Of a stretch of DNA of 64,000 nt, positions 19,484-27,448 are shown one piece after another (positions within the stretch are counted from its first letter, which is position 1; each line of letters opens with the position of its first letter). The translations under genes and the position numbers were made by a program. Origin of the DNA: Actinophytocola xanthii (GTDB taxonomy: Bacteria > Actinomycetota > Actinomycetes > Mycobacteriales > Pseudonocardiaceae); contig NZ_MSIE01000048.1 in assembly GCF_001921205.1 (NCBI RefSeq), positions 1 to 64,000 of the forward strand, in the 5' to 3' direction. The notes under the pieces were generated by a model. That model made no database searches, was not told the origin of the DNA, and saw only the letters and a program-made list of their open reading frames with translations.

Positions 19484-19899
19484 GGGAGTCGGCCGCCAGG
19501 CACGGAGTGCCGGGGCGGGGCGGTGAGGAACTCGCCGATCTGCTCGACGAGCTCGTTCATGTTGTGCCCGATCAGCCCCACGTCGGCGTCCTCACCCGCG
19601 AGCACCGCGAGGTGGGCACCGGCGCCGGCCTCGACGATGAACAGGATGCCGCCGTGGAACTCGGTCATCGACTGCCGGACCCCGCCGGTCCCGTCGCCGA
19701 ACTCCATCGACGCGCCCTGCGAAAGCGCCTGCACGCCCGCGGCGATCGCGGCCAACTGGTCGGCCTTGTCCATCGTCAGCCCGCTGGTGTGGCAGAGCTT
19801 GAGCCCGTCGCGGGACAGCACGAGCGCGTGCGTCGCGGCGGGCGTCTTGTCCAGCAGGTTCTCCAGCAGCCACTCGAGGTTCGGGCTCGTCGTGGTCAT
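19480..19899 (-). CDS. cvnB: Conservon roadblock/LC7 protein
   Basis: 139 residues. Roadblock/LC7 fold, related to MglB-type GTPase regulators: LEWLLENLLDKTPAATHALVLSRDGL, then GLTMDKADQLAAIAAGVQALSQGASMEFGDG, GGILFIVEAGAGAHLAVLA and NMNELVEQIGEFLT. It probably controls nucleotide state of the conservon G-protein. Four-base overlaps with both neighbours (ATGA) indicate translational coupling. Confidence 0.93.
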   Translation of the reverse strand: MTTTSPNLEWLLENLLDKTPAATHALVLSRDGLKLCHTSGLTMDKADQLAAIAAGVQALSQGASMEFGDGTGGVRQSMTEFHGGILFIVEAGAGAHLAVLAGEDADVGLIGHNMNELVEQIGEFLTAPPRHSVPGGRLP

Positions 19900-21314
19900 C
19901 GGGACTCATCCTCCAGTGGAGCGGACGGGCCGCTGTCGTCGTGGTGGCCCGTCCGGCCTCCCTGTCGGAAGGCGCTGAACCGGGCGCCGAAGTCGTTGCG
20001 GGGGCGCGGCGGGCTCGGCGGAGCGGACTCGGCCGGCCGCGTGCTGGTGGCGAGCGTGTGCCCGCGGGGCCGCTTGGGCAGTACCGGCCGCGGATCGCCG
20101 TCGAGCACCGCGGTGGCCGCGCCGCCGCCCTGGGCGGGTACGGCCGCCGAGGCGGCGATCTCGGCCTGCGCGACCGGGGGCGCCTCGACGATCGCGGGCT
20201 GCGGCGCGGTCGTGGTGGTGTCCCAGCGCGGGTGCACGATCAGCTGGTTCGGGATCCGCACGACGACACCGGTTCCGCCGCGCGAGGACGGCCGGAAGAA
20301 CACGTGCAGCTGGTGCTTGCGGGCCAGGACGCCGACGACGGCGAGGCCGAGCCGGGTGCCGGAGAGCTTCGCGATGTCCAGCGCGGCGGAGGTGGACACC
20401 GCGGCCTCCGCGCGCTCCAGGGCCTGCGGCTTCATCCCCAGCCCGCCGTCCTCGATGGTCACCACGACGCCGGTGTGCAGTTCCTCGACGTAGACGTGCA
20501 CCTCCTCCGACGGGGCGGAGAACCGGGTCGCGTTGTCCATCAGCTCGGCGAGCGCGTGCATGACGTCCTCGGCCGCGTAGCCGGCGATCGCGGCGGTGCT
20601 CGCCGAGTGCACCCGCACCCGCTGGTAGGCGCCGATCCGTCCCATCGCGCCGCGCAGGATGCTCTCCATCACGATCGGCTTGGTCCACCGACGGCCGGAG
20701 CGGGCGCCGGTCAGCACGGCGATGCTGTCCGCGAGACGGCCGGTCTGCGCCGTACTGTGGTCGAGCCTGAGCAGATCACCGAGGACCTCCTCGGAGTGCC
20801 GGCTCTCCATCTCCCGCAGGTCGGCGAGCATGCTCGTGGCCATCGCCTGCACCCGCCCGGCGGCGCTGGCGCACGCCGCCATGGCCGCGGCACGTCTGCG
20901 CTCGCCGGCGCTGATCTCCCGGGCGACCATGGCCAGGATCTGCCGGTGGACGGGGCTGACCTGGCGCGGGGCCTCGCTGATCACCGTGTCCGCCGAGGCC
21001 CCCTCGCGCAGCCGCCGCGCGGCGGCTGGCAGCAACTCCTCGGCCAGCACGGCGAACTCGGCCTCGAGCTTTCTCGCCTCGTCGCGGGCGCTTCGGGCCT
21101 GCCGCCCGCGGTGCGCGGCGACCGCCACGGCCACGCACAGCGCCAACGAGACGGTCCCGCCGAACACGGCGACGACCAGCCGGTCGCCGGCGGGCACCTG
21201 GAGGGACACCCACAGCGTCGCTCCACCGGTGAGCACCAACGCCGCGAGCAGGAATAACAACGCGTCGGCCGTCGGCCGTCGATCGGTGTGGGTGTGGTCG
21301 GGTCGAGGTGACAT
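19896..21314 (-). CDS. cvnA: Conservon sensor histidine-kinase-like protein
   Basis: 472 residues, first gene of the conservon. Two N-terminal membrane segments (LLFLLAALVLTGGATLWV and LVVAVFGGTVSLALCVAVAVAA) enclose only a very short external loop. A coiled-coil region and a GHKL ATPase domain with N box (MHALAELMDNATRFSAP) and G box (TIEDGGLGMKP) follow. The C-terminal 100 residues are Pro/Ala-rich and disordered. It is shorter than many CvnA proteins and has no large extracellular (NIT-type) sensor, so the signal is probably intramembrane or internal. A classical phosphoacceptor His is not obvious. Confidence 0.9.
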   Translation of the reverse strand: MSPRPDHTHTDRRPTADALLFLLAALVLTGGATLWVSLQVPAGDRLVVAVFGGTVSLALCVAVAVAAHRGRQARSARDEARKLEAEFAVLAEELLPAAARRLREGASADTVISEAPRQVSPVHRQILAMVAREISAGERRRAAAMAACASAAGRVQAMATSMLADLREMESRHSEEVLGDLLRLDHSTAQTGRLADSIAVLTGARSGRRWTKPIVMESILRGAMGRIGAYQRVRVHSASTAAIAGYAAEDVMHALAELMDNATRFSAPSEEVHVYVEELHTGVVVTIEDGGLGMKPQALERAEAAVSTSAALDIAKLSGTRLGLAVVGVLARKHQLHVFFRPSSRGGTGVVVRIPNQLIVHPRWDTTTTAPQPAIVEAPPVAQAEIAASAAVPAQGGGAATAVLDGDPRPVLPKRPRGHTLATSTRPAESAPPSPPRPRNDFGARFSAFRQGGRTGHHDDSGPSAPLEDESR

Positions 21315-21475
21315 CGTGATACCGGTTCCTCACGTTCGGCTAGTTCGACAAGATATCGGACGGGGCACCGACCATGCCCGTCGTACCCGCCGAGATGACC
21401 CTTTCGTCCTCAATGGACTGAAAACGGGCATTTCCCCGCCGGTGTCCGAATTCCGCTCCGCCCCGAACCGGCTGT

Positions 21476-23656
21476 TCAGGCCAGCGGGATCGGTTCGGCC
21501 TGGACCGTCTGGAGGAACTCGGACGGTGGTACCGGACGTCCGAAGTGGTATCCCTGTGCCAGCGCGCAACCGGCGGAGGCGAGGAACCGCGCCTGTTCCA
21601 CGGTCTCCACGCCCTCACCGACGACGGGTGTGCCGAGCACGGCGGCGAGGTCGAGCACACAGCGCACGATGCCGGCCGCGGCGGGTGCGCCGCCCAGCCG
21701 GCCGGTGAACGAGCGGTCGATCTTGATCAGGTCGAACGGGTGGCGCTGGAGGTAGCTCAGCGACGAGTAGCCGGTCCCGAAGTCGTCGAGCGCGACCCGC
21801 ACCCCCAACGCCCGGATGCGCCGCAGCACCTCCAGCGCGGAGGGCCGGACGAGCGCGGACTCGGTGAGCTCCAGGGTGAGCCGCTCCGGCGCGAGACCGG
21901 TGTCCCGCAGCGCCGCGTCGACGGTGTCGACGAAGTCGGCCGTGTGCAGCTGTCGCGCCGAGACGTTGACGCTCATGCCGATCTCGATGCCGTCGCGGTG
22001 CCAGCGCACGGCCTGTCGGCAGGCAGCGCGCAGCGCCCAGGTGCCGAGCGGGACGATCAGGCCGGTCTCCTCGGCCAGCTCCACCAGCGGGGCCGGCGGT
22101 AGCAGCCCACGTTCCGGGTGCTGCCAGCGGATCAGCGCCTCCGCGCCGCTGACCGTCCCGGTCCGGAGGTCGACGATCGGCTGGAAGTACAGCACGAACT
22201 GCTCATCGACGAGCGCCTGCCGCAGTTCCGCCTCGTCCTGCTGGCGACGGAGCAGCGCGGTCCGCAGCTCGGCGTGGAAGAGCTGGAACCGGTTGCCACC
22301 GGCGCGCTTGGCCGTGTACATCGCGGTGTCGGCGTCGCGGAGCAGGACGTCGGCCGACTCCTCGGCATCACCGGAGGCGAGCGCGATACCGATACTGGCC
22401 GGGATCGCGAGCTCGGCGAGCACGCGTTCGGCCAGCTCTCCGGCCCGATCCTGGTCGCCGTCCTCGACCAGGACGGCGAACTCGTCACCGCCGAGGCGGC
22501 CCACGACGCCCGCCGACCCGACGGCGCTGCCGATCCGCCCGGCCGCCTGGACGAGGAACTGGTCGCCGACCGGGTGCCCGTGCGCGTCGTTGACCTCCTT
22601 GAAGTCGTCGAGGTCGATCAGCAGCAGGGCCGGGCGCCCCCGGTCCAGCGCGGCTCGCAGCAGGTCGGTGAAGTGCGCGCGGCTGGCCGCCCCGGTGAGC
22701 TCGTCCCGCTCGGCCCGCCTGCGCAGCCGGTCGGCCAGCTCCCGCTGCGCGCTGACGTCCACACACGCCAGCAGCACCGCCTCACTGCTCCGGCGGCCGG
22801 GCCGCGAATCGGCGGACGGTTCGGGGAGTTGGGCGGAGTGCACCGCGATCGTGCGGACGGACCCGTCGGTGCGCCGGTGGCTCCACTCGACCGGTTCACC
22901 CTCGCTCGCGGAGGCCAGGCACCGCGCGAGGCAGCCCCGCTCGCACCGGGCGAGGTCGCTGCCGTGTGCACAGCGCACCGACCGCGGACCGTCGCCGGTC
23001 CACTCGAACAGCTCGGCCGCGCGGTCGTTGAACATCGTCACCGTGTCCTCGCCAGCCTGGCCGGGATCCAGCACGACCAGGGCGACCGGCGTGGTGCGCA
23101 GGACGACGTCGAGTCGTTCGTTGGCGGCGGCGACCTCGCCGTAGGCCGTCCTCGCCGCACCGAGGGCGCGGACCGCGTCGGACAGCGCGAGGGTGCCGAT
23201 CACCAGTCCCAGCAACGGGAACAGGGCCGGCGCGATCTGGTACGGGTCGGGGTTGACGCCGGCGAGCAGGACGTAGAGCGCGGCGAGCAGGTAGGCGGCG
23301 AGGGCGGGCATCGCTCGGACCAGGTAGGGCCCGAGCTCGCCGCGGACCGCGCGGCGGGCCGCCAGCCCGAACAGGAAACCGAGTGCTGGCTGGGGGTTCG
23401 GCAGCGCGAGGCAACCGAGGCCGATCACCGCGGTCTCCACGCCGACCAGCCACCAGGATCCGGGCGCCCGTCGGGAGATCCACCAGACGAGGACGACCAG
23501 GACCAGCACCGCGACCGCGACCCGCAGTGCGATCGGTGCCGCCCCGGCGAGCACGCTGGCCGCCAGGCCCACGGTGGTGAACCAGGCGAAGGCGTCGGTC
23601 AGCCACCGCGTCCGCCGCAGCCCCGTGTCCGCCACGTGTCTCCGATCCCCACCCAC
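21476..23656 (-). CDS. Membrane PAS-GGDEF-EAL cyclic-di-GMP enzyme
   Basis: 726 residues. The N-terminal 195 residues form about six membrane helices (a MASE-like sensor). A PAS-like domain at about 200-300 holds a Cys-rich stretch (CAHGSDLARCERGCLARC). GGDEF domain: RLGGDEFAVLVED is intact, and I see no RxxD inhibitory site just before it. EAL domain: GAEALIRWQHPERG and DDFGTGYSSLSYL keep the metal and catalytic residues. The protein could therefore both make and break c-di-GMP; the net activity cannot be told. Cysteines in the PAS region could bind metal or sense redox. It is a single gene, downstream of and co-oriented with ilvD. Confidence 0.9.
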   Translation of the reverse strand: MGGDRRHVADTGLRRTRWLTDAFAWFTTVGLAASVLAGAAPIALRVAVAVLVLVVLVWWISRRAPGSWWLVGVETAVIGLGCLALPNPQPALGFLFGLAARRAVRGELGPYLVRAMPALAAYLLAALYVLLAGVNPDPYQIAPALFPLLGLVIGTLALSDAVRALGAARTAYGEVAAANERLDVVLRTTPVALVVLDPGQAGEDTVTMFNDRAAELFEWTGDGPRSVRCAHGSDLARCERGCLARCLASASEGEPVEWSHRRTDGSVRTIAVHSAQLPEPSADSRPGRRSSEAVLLACVDVSAQRELADRLRRRAERDELTGAASRAHFTDLLRAALDRGRPALLLIDLDDFKEVNDAHGHPVGDQFLVQAAGRIGSAVGSAGVVGRLGGDEFAVLVEDGDQDRAGELAERVLAELAIPASIGIALASGDAEESADVLLRDADTAMYTAKRAGGNRFQLFHAELRTALLRRQQDEAELRQALVDEQFVLYFQPIVDLRTGTVSGAEALIRWQHPERGLLPPAPLVELAEETGLIVPLGTWALRAACRQAVRWHRDGIEIGMSVNVSARQLHTADFVDTVDAALRDTGLAPERLTLELTESALVRPSALEVLRRIRALGVRVALDDFGTGYSSLSYLQRHPFDLIKIDRSFTGRLGGAPAAAGIVRCVLDLAAVLGTPVVGEGVETVEQARFLASAGCALAQGYHFGRPVPPSEFLQTVQAEPIPLA

Positions 23657-23708
23657 CGACCTCGACCTGCGGGAGGGTAATGCAGCTCACTCCGCGAGCA
23701 CCAGCACG

Positions 23709-25406
23709 TCAGACGGGTCGACGCACCTCCGGCAGGGCCGGGTTGGTGGTCGCACCGGTACTCGCACTGCCCACCTGTGCCTCGTACTTCGCGAGCACGC
23801 CGGTGCGGAACGGGTTGGGCGCCGGGCTCCAGGCAGCGGCCCGGGCGGCGATCTCCTCCTGCGACAGGTCGACGTCGATGCGGCGGGCCGCCACGTCGAT
23901 CGTGATCGTGTCACCGTCGCGCACGGCGGCGATCGGACCGCCCCGCGCGGCCTCCGGCGCGACGTGCCCGGCCATGAACCCCCTCGTAGCACCACTGAAG
24001 CGGCCGTCGGTGATCAGCGCGACCTCCGGTCCGAGCCCCGCGCCCTGCAGCGCACCGGTCACCGCGAGCATCTCGCGCATCCCCGGCCCGCCGGCCGGGC
24101 CCTCGCCGCGGATCACCAGCACGTCGCCCGGCCGGATGTCGCCGGCGAGCACGGTCGCCATCGCCGCCTCCTCGCCCTCGAACACGCGGGCCGGACCCCG
24201 GTGCCACTGCCGCTCGTGGCCGGAGAGCTTCACCACCGACCCGTCCGGCGCGAGGTTGCCCCGCAGGATCGCGAGCCCGCCGGTGGGCTTGAGCGGACGG
24301 TCCAGTGGCAGCACGACCTCCTGCCCCGGGGTCTCCGCGGCCGCGGCGGCGGCCTCGCCCAGGGTGGCACCGGTGACCGTCGGCACGTCGGGGTCGAGCA
24401 GTCCGCCCTCCAGCAGCCGCGCCACGAGCAGCGGCACGCCCCCGGCCGCGTACAGGTCGGTCGCGACGAACCGGCCACCCGGCTTCAGGTCGCAGACCAG
24501 CGGGGTCTTGCCGCTGATCTCGTCCACGTCGTCGAGGGTGACGTCGACGCCCATCTCGGCCGCCACGGCGAGCAGGTGCAGCACCGCGTTGGTCGACCCG
24601 CCGGACGCGGCGACCGCCACGAGCGCGTTGCGGATGGAGGCCCGGGTGATCACGTCGTGCGGCCTGAGGTCCTCGGCGAGCACCCGCATCCCGAGCCGGC
24701 CGGCCTGCTCGGCCACGCCGCTCTTGGCCTCGTCCTGCGCCGGGACCATGGCCGAGCCCAGCGGGCTGATCCCCATCACCTCGAACACCATCGCCATCGT
24801 GTTCGCGGTGAACTGCCCGCCGCAGGCGCCGAGACCCGGCGAGGCGAGGCCTTCCAGCTCGGCCAGCTCGGCGTCGGTGATCCGCCCGGCGGAGTGGGCG
24901 CCGATGGCCTCGAACACGTCCTGGATGGTGACGTCCTGACCGCGCCAGCAGCCGGGGCGGATGGAGCCGCTGTAGAGCAGGACGCTCGGCAGGTCGAGCC
25001 GGGCCATCGCCATGACCACGGCGGGAATCGTCTTGTCGCAGCCGGCGACCCCGACCAGCGCGTCGAAGCGGTGCCCGCGCGCCACCAGCTCGATCGAGTC
25101 GGCGATCACCTCGCGCGAGACCAGCGAGGTACGCATGCCGTCGGTGCCCATCGTGATCCCGTCGGAGATCGCGATCGTGTTGATCTCCATGGGGGTTCCG
25201 CCTGCCGCGCGCACTCCGTCCTTTATGGACTGGGCGAGGGTGCGGTGGGTGAAGTTGCACGGCATGGTCTCGGTCCAGCAGTGGGCGACGCCGACGAACG
25301 GGCGGGCGAGGGCCTGTTCGTCGTACCCCATCCCCCGCAGGTAGGCCCGGGCCGCCGCGCGGGCCGGACCCTCCACAAGAGACCGTGACTGGTGCCTGAG
25401 GTCCAT
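23709..25406 (-). CDS. ilvD: Dihydroxy-acid dehydratase
   Basis: 565 residues, usual family length. Fe-S dehydratase that converts 2,3-dihydroxy acids to 2-oxo acids in valine, leucine and isoleucine synthesis. Cluster and Mg2+ site motifs are visible: [36 protein letters not shown], and near the end [24 protein letters not shown]. IlvD and the sugar-acid dehydratases share this fold; the neighbouring azlCD genes favour branched-chain amino acids. It is read in the same direction as azlCD, which start upstream. Confidence 0.92.
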   Translation of the reverse strand: MDLRHQSRSLVEGPARAAARAYLRGMGYDEQALARPFVGVAHCWTETMPCNFTHRTLAQSIKDGVRAAGGTPMEINTIAISDGITMGTDGMRTSLVSREVIADSIELVARGHRFDALVGVAGCDKTIPAVVMAMARLDLPSVLLYSGSIRPGCWRGQDVTIQDVFEAIGAHSAGRITDAELAELEGLASPGLGACGGQFTANTMAMVFEVMGISPLGSAMVPAQDEAKSGVAEQAGRLGMRVLAEDLRPHDVITRASIRNALVAVAASGGSTNAVLHLLAVAAEMGVDVTLDDVDEISGKTPLVCDLKPGGRFVATDLYAAGGVPLLVARLLEGGLLDPDVPTVTGATLGEAAAAAAETPGQEVVLPLDRPLKPTGGLAILRGNLAPDGSVVKLSGHERQWHRGPARVFEGEEAAMATVLAGDIRPGDVLVIRGEGPAGGPGMREMLAVTGALQGAGLGPEVALITDGRFSGATRGFMAGHVAPEAARGGPIAAVRDGDTITIDVAARRIDVDLSQEEIAARAAAWSPAPNPFRTGVLAKYEAQVGSASTGATTNPALPEVRRPV

Positions 25407-25476
25407 GGCGTCTCCTCACCCCGGTGCGGTGCACGGTGGTTCCACCGTAGCGCGACCGGGGCCGCGCCGCGTCCCG

Positions 25477-25785
25477 TCAACCGAGGGCCACCCGCAGCAC
25501 CGCGGTCACCACCACGCCGGCGAGAACCGCCACGAGCACCGGAGCTCGGCACGCCCGCGCCGCCACAACGCCACCCAGGCCGACGACCAGCGTCCAGTCC
25601 AGGCCGCGCCACCCCGGGCCGGCCACGTTCACCACGACGAGCCCGGCGAGCAGTACCGGCGCGAGCAGCGCGACGACCCCGCGAGCCCGCCCGGACAGCT
25701 CCCGGTCGCCGAGCACGGCCGGGCCCACCGCCTTCATCGCGAAGCTCAGCAGTGCGACGCATCCGATCGCGAGCCAGATGGTCAC
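25477..25785 (-). CDS. azlD: AzlD-family branched-chain amino acid exporter subunit
   Basis: About 102 residues from the GTG at 25785, which overlaps the azlC stop (GTGA). Three to four hydrophobic helices (TIWLAIGCVALLSFAMKAV, VVALLAPVLLAGLVVVNVAG, WTLVVGLGGVVAARAC, PVLVAVLAGVVVTAVLRVAL) with the AMKAVGPAVLG segment typical of AzlD. It forms a two-component exporter with AzlC for branched-chain amino acids or analogues. It lies 70 bases before ilvD, a fitting metabolic neighbour. Confidence 0.88.
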   Translation of the reverse strand: MTIWLAIGCVALLSFAMKAVGPAVLGDRELSGRARGVVALLAPVLLAGLVVVNVAGPGWRGLDWTLVVGLGGVVAARACRAPVLVAVLAGVVVTAVLRVALG

Positions 25786-26450
25786 CGGTCCTCCCGCGGG
25801 GTCGCCAGCCCGAGCAGCGCGGCGGCGCTGGATCCCAACAGCGCCACCCCCGCCGGCAGCAGCAGGACCAGCCCGCCCGCGACCGTGGCGCCGAGCCCGG
25901 CGGCGGCCCGGGCCCGGCCGGAGGAGCGCAGCTCGTCGAGCAGGAGCACCAGGAAGAACGCGGGGAACACGACGTCCAGACCGAGGTCGTGCACCAGTCC
26001 CTCCGGCGGCGCGAGCACCACGCCGAGGGCGGTGCCGGCCACCCAGGCCGGCCACTGCACGGCGGTGGCGCCGAACAGCAGGTGCCGGTCGAAGCGTCCG
26101 CCGCCCCGGTGGGCCGCCACCCAGGAGCCGTCCACCACCGCCTGCCCCTCCAGCGCCCGCCGGAGCCGACCGCCCCGCAGGTCACCGGAGACGGCGATCC
26201 CCATCGGGACGAACCGCCCGTTGATCAGGCCGGCCGCCGCGATCGCCGCGGCCACGCCGCCACCCCCGGACATCACCGTGACCAGGGCGAACTGGGCGGA
26301 GCCGGAGAACACGACAAGCGAGCACACGATCGGCGCGACGACGCCCCACCCGGCGGACCTGGCGAGCGCCCCGAACGTGACCGCCAGCACGAACGAGGCG
26401 AGGGCGAGCCCCAGCCCCACCCGCACGCCCGTGACGAAGCTTCGGTCCAT
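25782..26450 (-). CDS. azlC: AzlC-family branched-chain amino acid exporter
   Basis: 222 residues from the ATG at 26450; a TTG 9 bases upstream is an alternative. Polytopic membrane protein with the AzlC signatures FGALARSAGWGVVAPIVCSLVVFSGSAQFA and GLINGRFVPMGIAVS. The family exports branched-chain amino acids, and 4-azaleucine in Bacillus, together with AzlD. The gene is divergent from a CGNR zinc-finger protein, which may be its regulator. Confidence 0.9.
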   Translation of the reverse strand: MDRSFVTGVRVGLGLALASFVLAVTFGALARSAGWGVVAPIVCSLVVFSGSAQFALVTVMSGGGGVAAAIAAAGLINGRFVPMGIAVSGDLRGGRLRRALEGQAVVDGSWVAAHRGGGRFDRHLLFGATAVQWPAWVAGTALGVVLAPPEGLVHDLGLDVVFPAFFLVLLLDELRSSGRARAAAGLGATVAGGLVLLLPAGVALLGSSAAALLGLATPREDR

Positions 26451-26515
26451 GCCCGGCAACCTAACAGGTGCACCAGGCTTACAGGCATTAGAACAGCGCT
26501 GGCTACGCTCCCGGT

Positions 26516-27088
26516 ATGGACGACGGGGCGCTCGTCGGGGGGCACGTGGCGCTGGACTTCGCGAACACCACAGCCTGGCGACTGGACGTGCGGCGGGCGG
26601 CGGACCGGGTAGCCACCCCGGCGGCGCTGCTGGACTTCGCCGCCACGACCGGCCTGGTCGAGCCGCTGCCGGAGGACCGACCGGCCCCCGACGACGAACA
26701 GGCCATGCGGGCGGTACGGCGCCTGCGGGCGGCCCTGCAACATCTGCTGGACGCCGCCGTCGACGACACCCCGGCGTCGCCCGCGGACCTGGAGGCCGTG
26801 CGGCGTGCCTACCTCGACGCCTGGCGCCGGGCCGAGCTCACCGCGCTACCGCTGCACCCGGAGGTCCGGGTCACCGGCACGGCCGACCTGGTCCACCCGC
26901 TCGCACTGGCCGTGGTCGACCTGCTCTCCGGGCCGCTGGACCGGCTGCGCCGCTGCGCGGGCCCCGGCTGTGGCTGGTTCTTCCTCGACCGCAGCCGGAA
27001 CCTGAGCCGGCGTTGGTGCCGCAGCGAGGACTGCGGCAACCGCGCCCGGGCGAGGCGGCACTACGCCCGGACGACCACGGACCGGTAG
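26516..27088 (+). CDS. CGNR zinc-finger (ABATE-domain) protein
   Basis: 190 residues. The N-terminal stress-induced ABATE-like domain begins VGGHVALDFANTTAWR. The C-terminal CGNR motif has RRCAGPGCGWFFLDRSRN then RWCRSEDCGNRARARRHY, giving four cysteines for zinc and a basic, nucleic-acid-binding end. The family is regarded as transcriptional regulators. The ATG follows a TACGCT-like element after six bases with no ribosome-binding site, suggesting a leaderless transcript. It faces away from azlC across 65 bases, so it may regulate the azlCD-ilvD unit (inference). Confidence 0.85.
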   Translation: MDDGALVGGHVALDFANTTAWRLDVRRAADRVATPAALLDFAATTGLVEPLPEDRPAPDDEQAMRAVRRLRAALQHLLDAAVDDTPASPADLEAVRRAYLDAWRRAELTALPLHPEVRVTGTADLVHPLALAVVDLLSGPLDRLRRCAGPGCGWFFLDRSRNLSRRWCRSEDCGNRARARRHYARTTTDR

Positions 27089-27096
27089 GCGAGAGC

Positions 27097-27279
27097 TCAG
27101 TACCGCTTGGGCATCAGGGCCCACAACACGATGTAGGCCACGAACTGGGGGCCGGGCAGCAGGCAGGACAGCACGAACAGCAGCCGTACCTTGCTGGTCT
27201 TCCAGCCGTAGCGGGCAGCGAGCCCGGCGCACACGCCCGCGATCATCTTCTGGCTCTGGGGTCTGGTCAATGTGGTCAT
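27097..27279 (-). CDS. PspC-domain small membrane protein
   Basis: 60 residues. A PspC domain fills it: QKMIAGVCAGLAARYGW, then VRLLFVLSCLLPGPQFVAYIVLWALMP as the membrane part. PspC proteins act in the phage-shock or envelope-stress response, and in actinobacteria are often fused to kinases; here it is stand-alone. GGTGGAG precedes the ATG. It converges on the CGNR gene 8 bases away. Confidence 0.88.
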   Translation of the reverse strand: MTTLTRPQSQKMIAGVCAGLAARYGWKTSKVRLLFVLSCLLPGPQFVAYIVLWALMPKRY

Positions 27280-27448
27280 AACTCCACCGTCCCCGTACTC
27301 GACACCCTCGGCATCGTTGACATCCCTGAGTTACCCCTGAGCCCGGTGCGATAACCCTCCGGGTTCGTTCCAAGCCGTTCGGGACGCCACCCCCGCGGTT
27401 CACTCTTTCCGGGCTTTCTGTGGAGGGACCTGCCACCACTGTGCTCAC

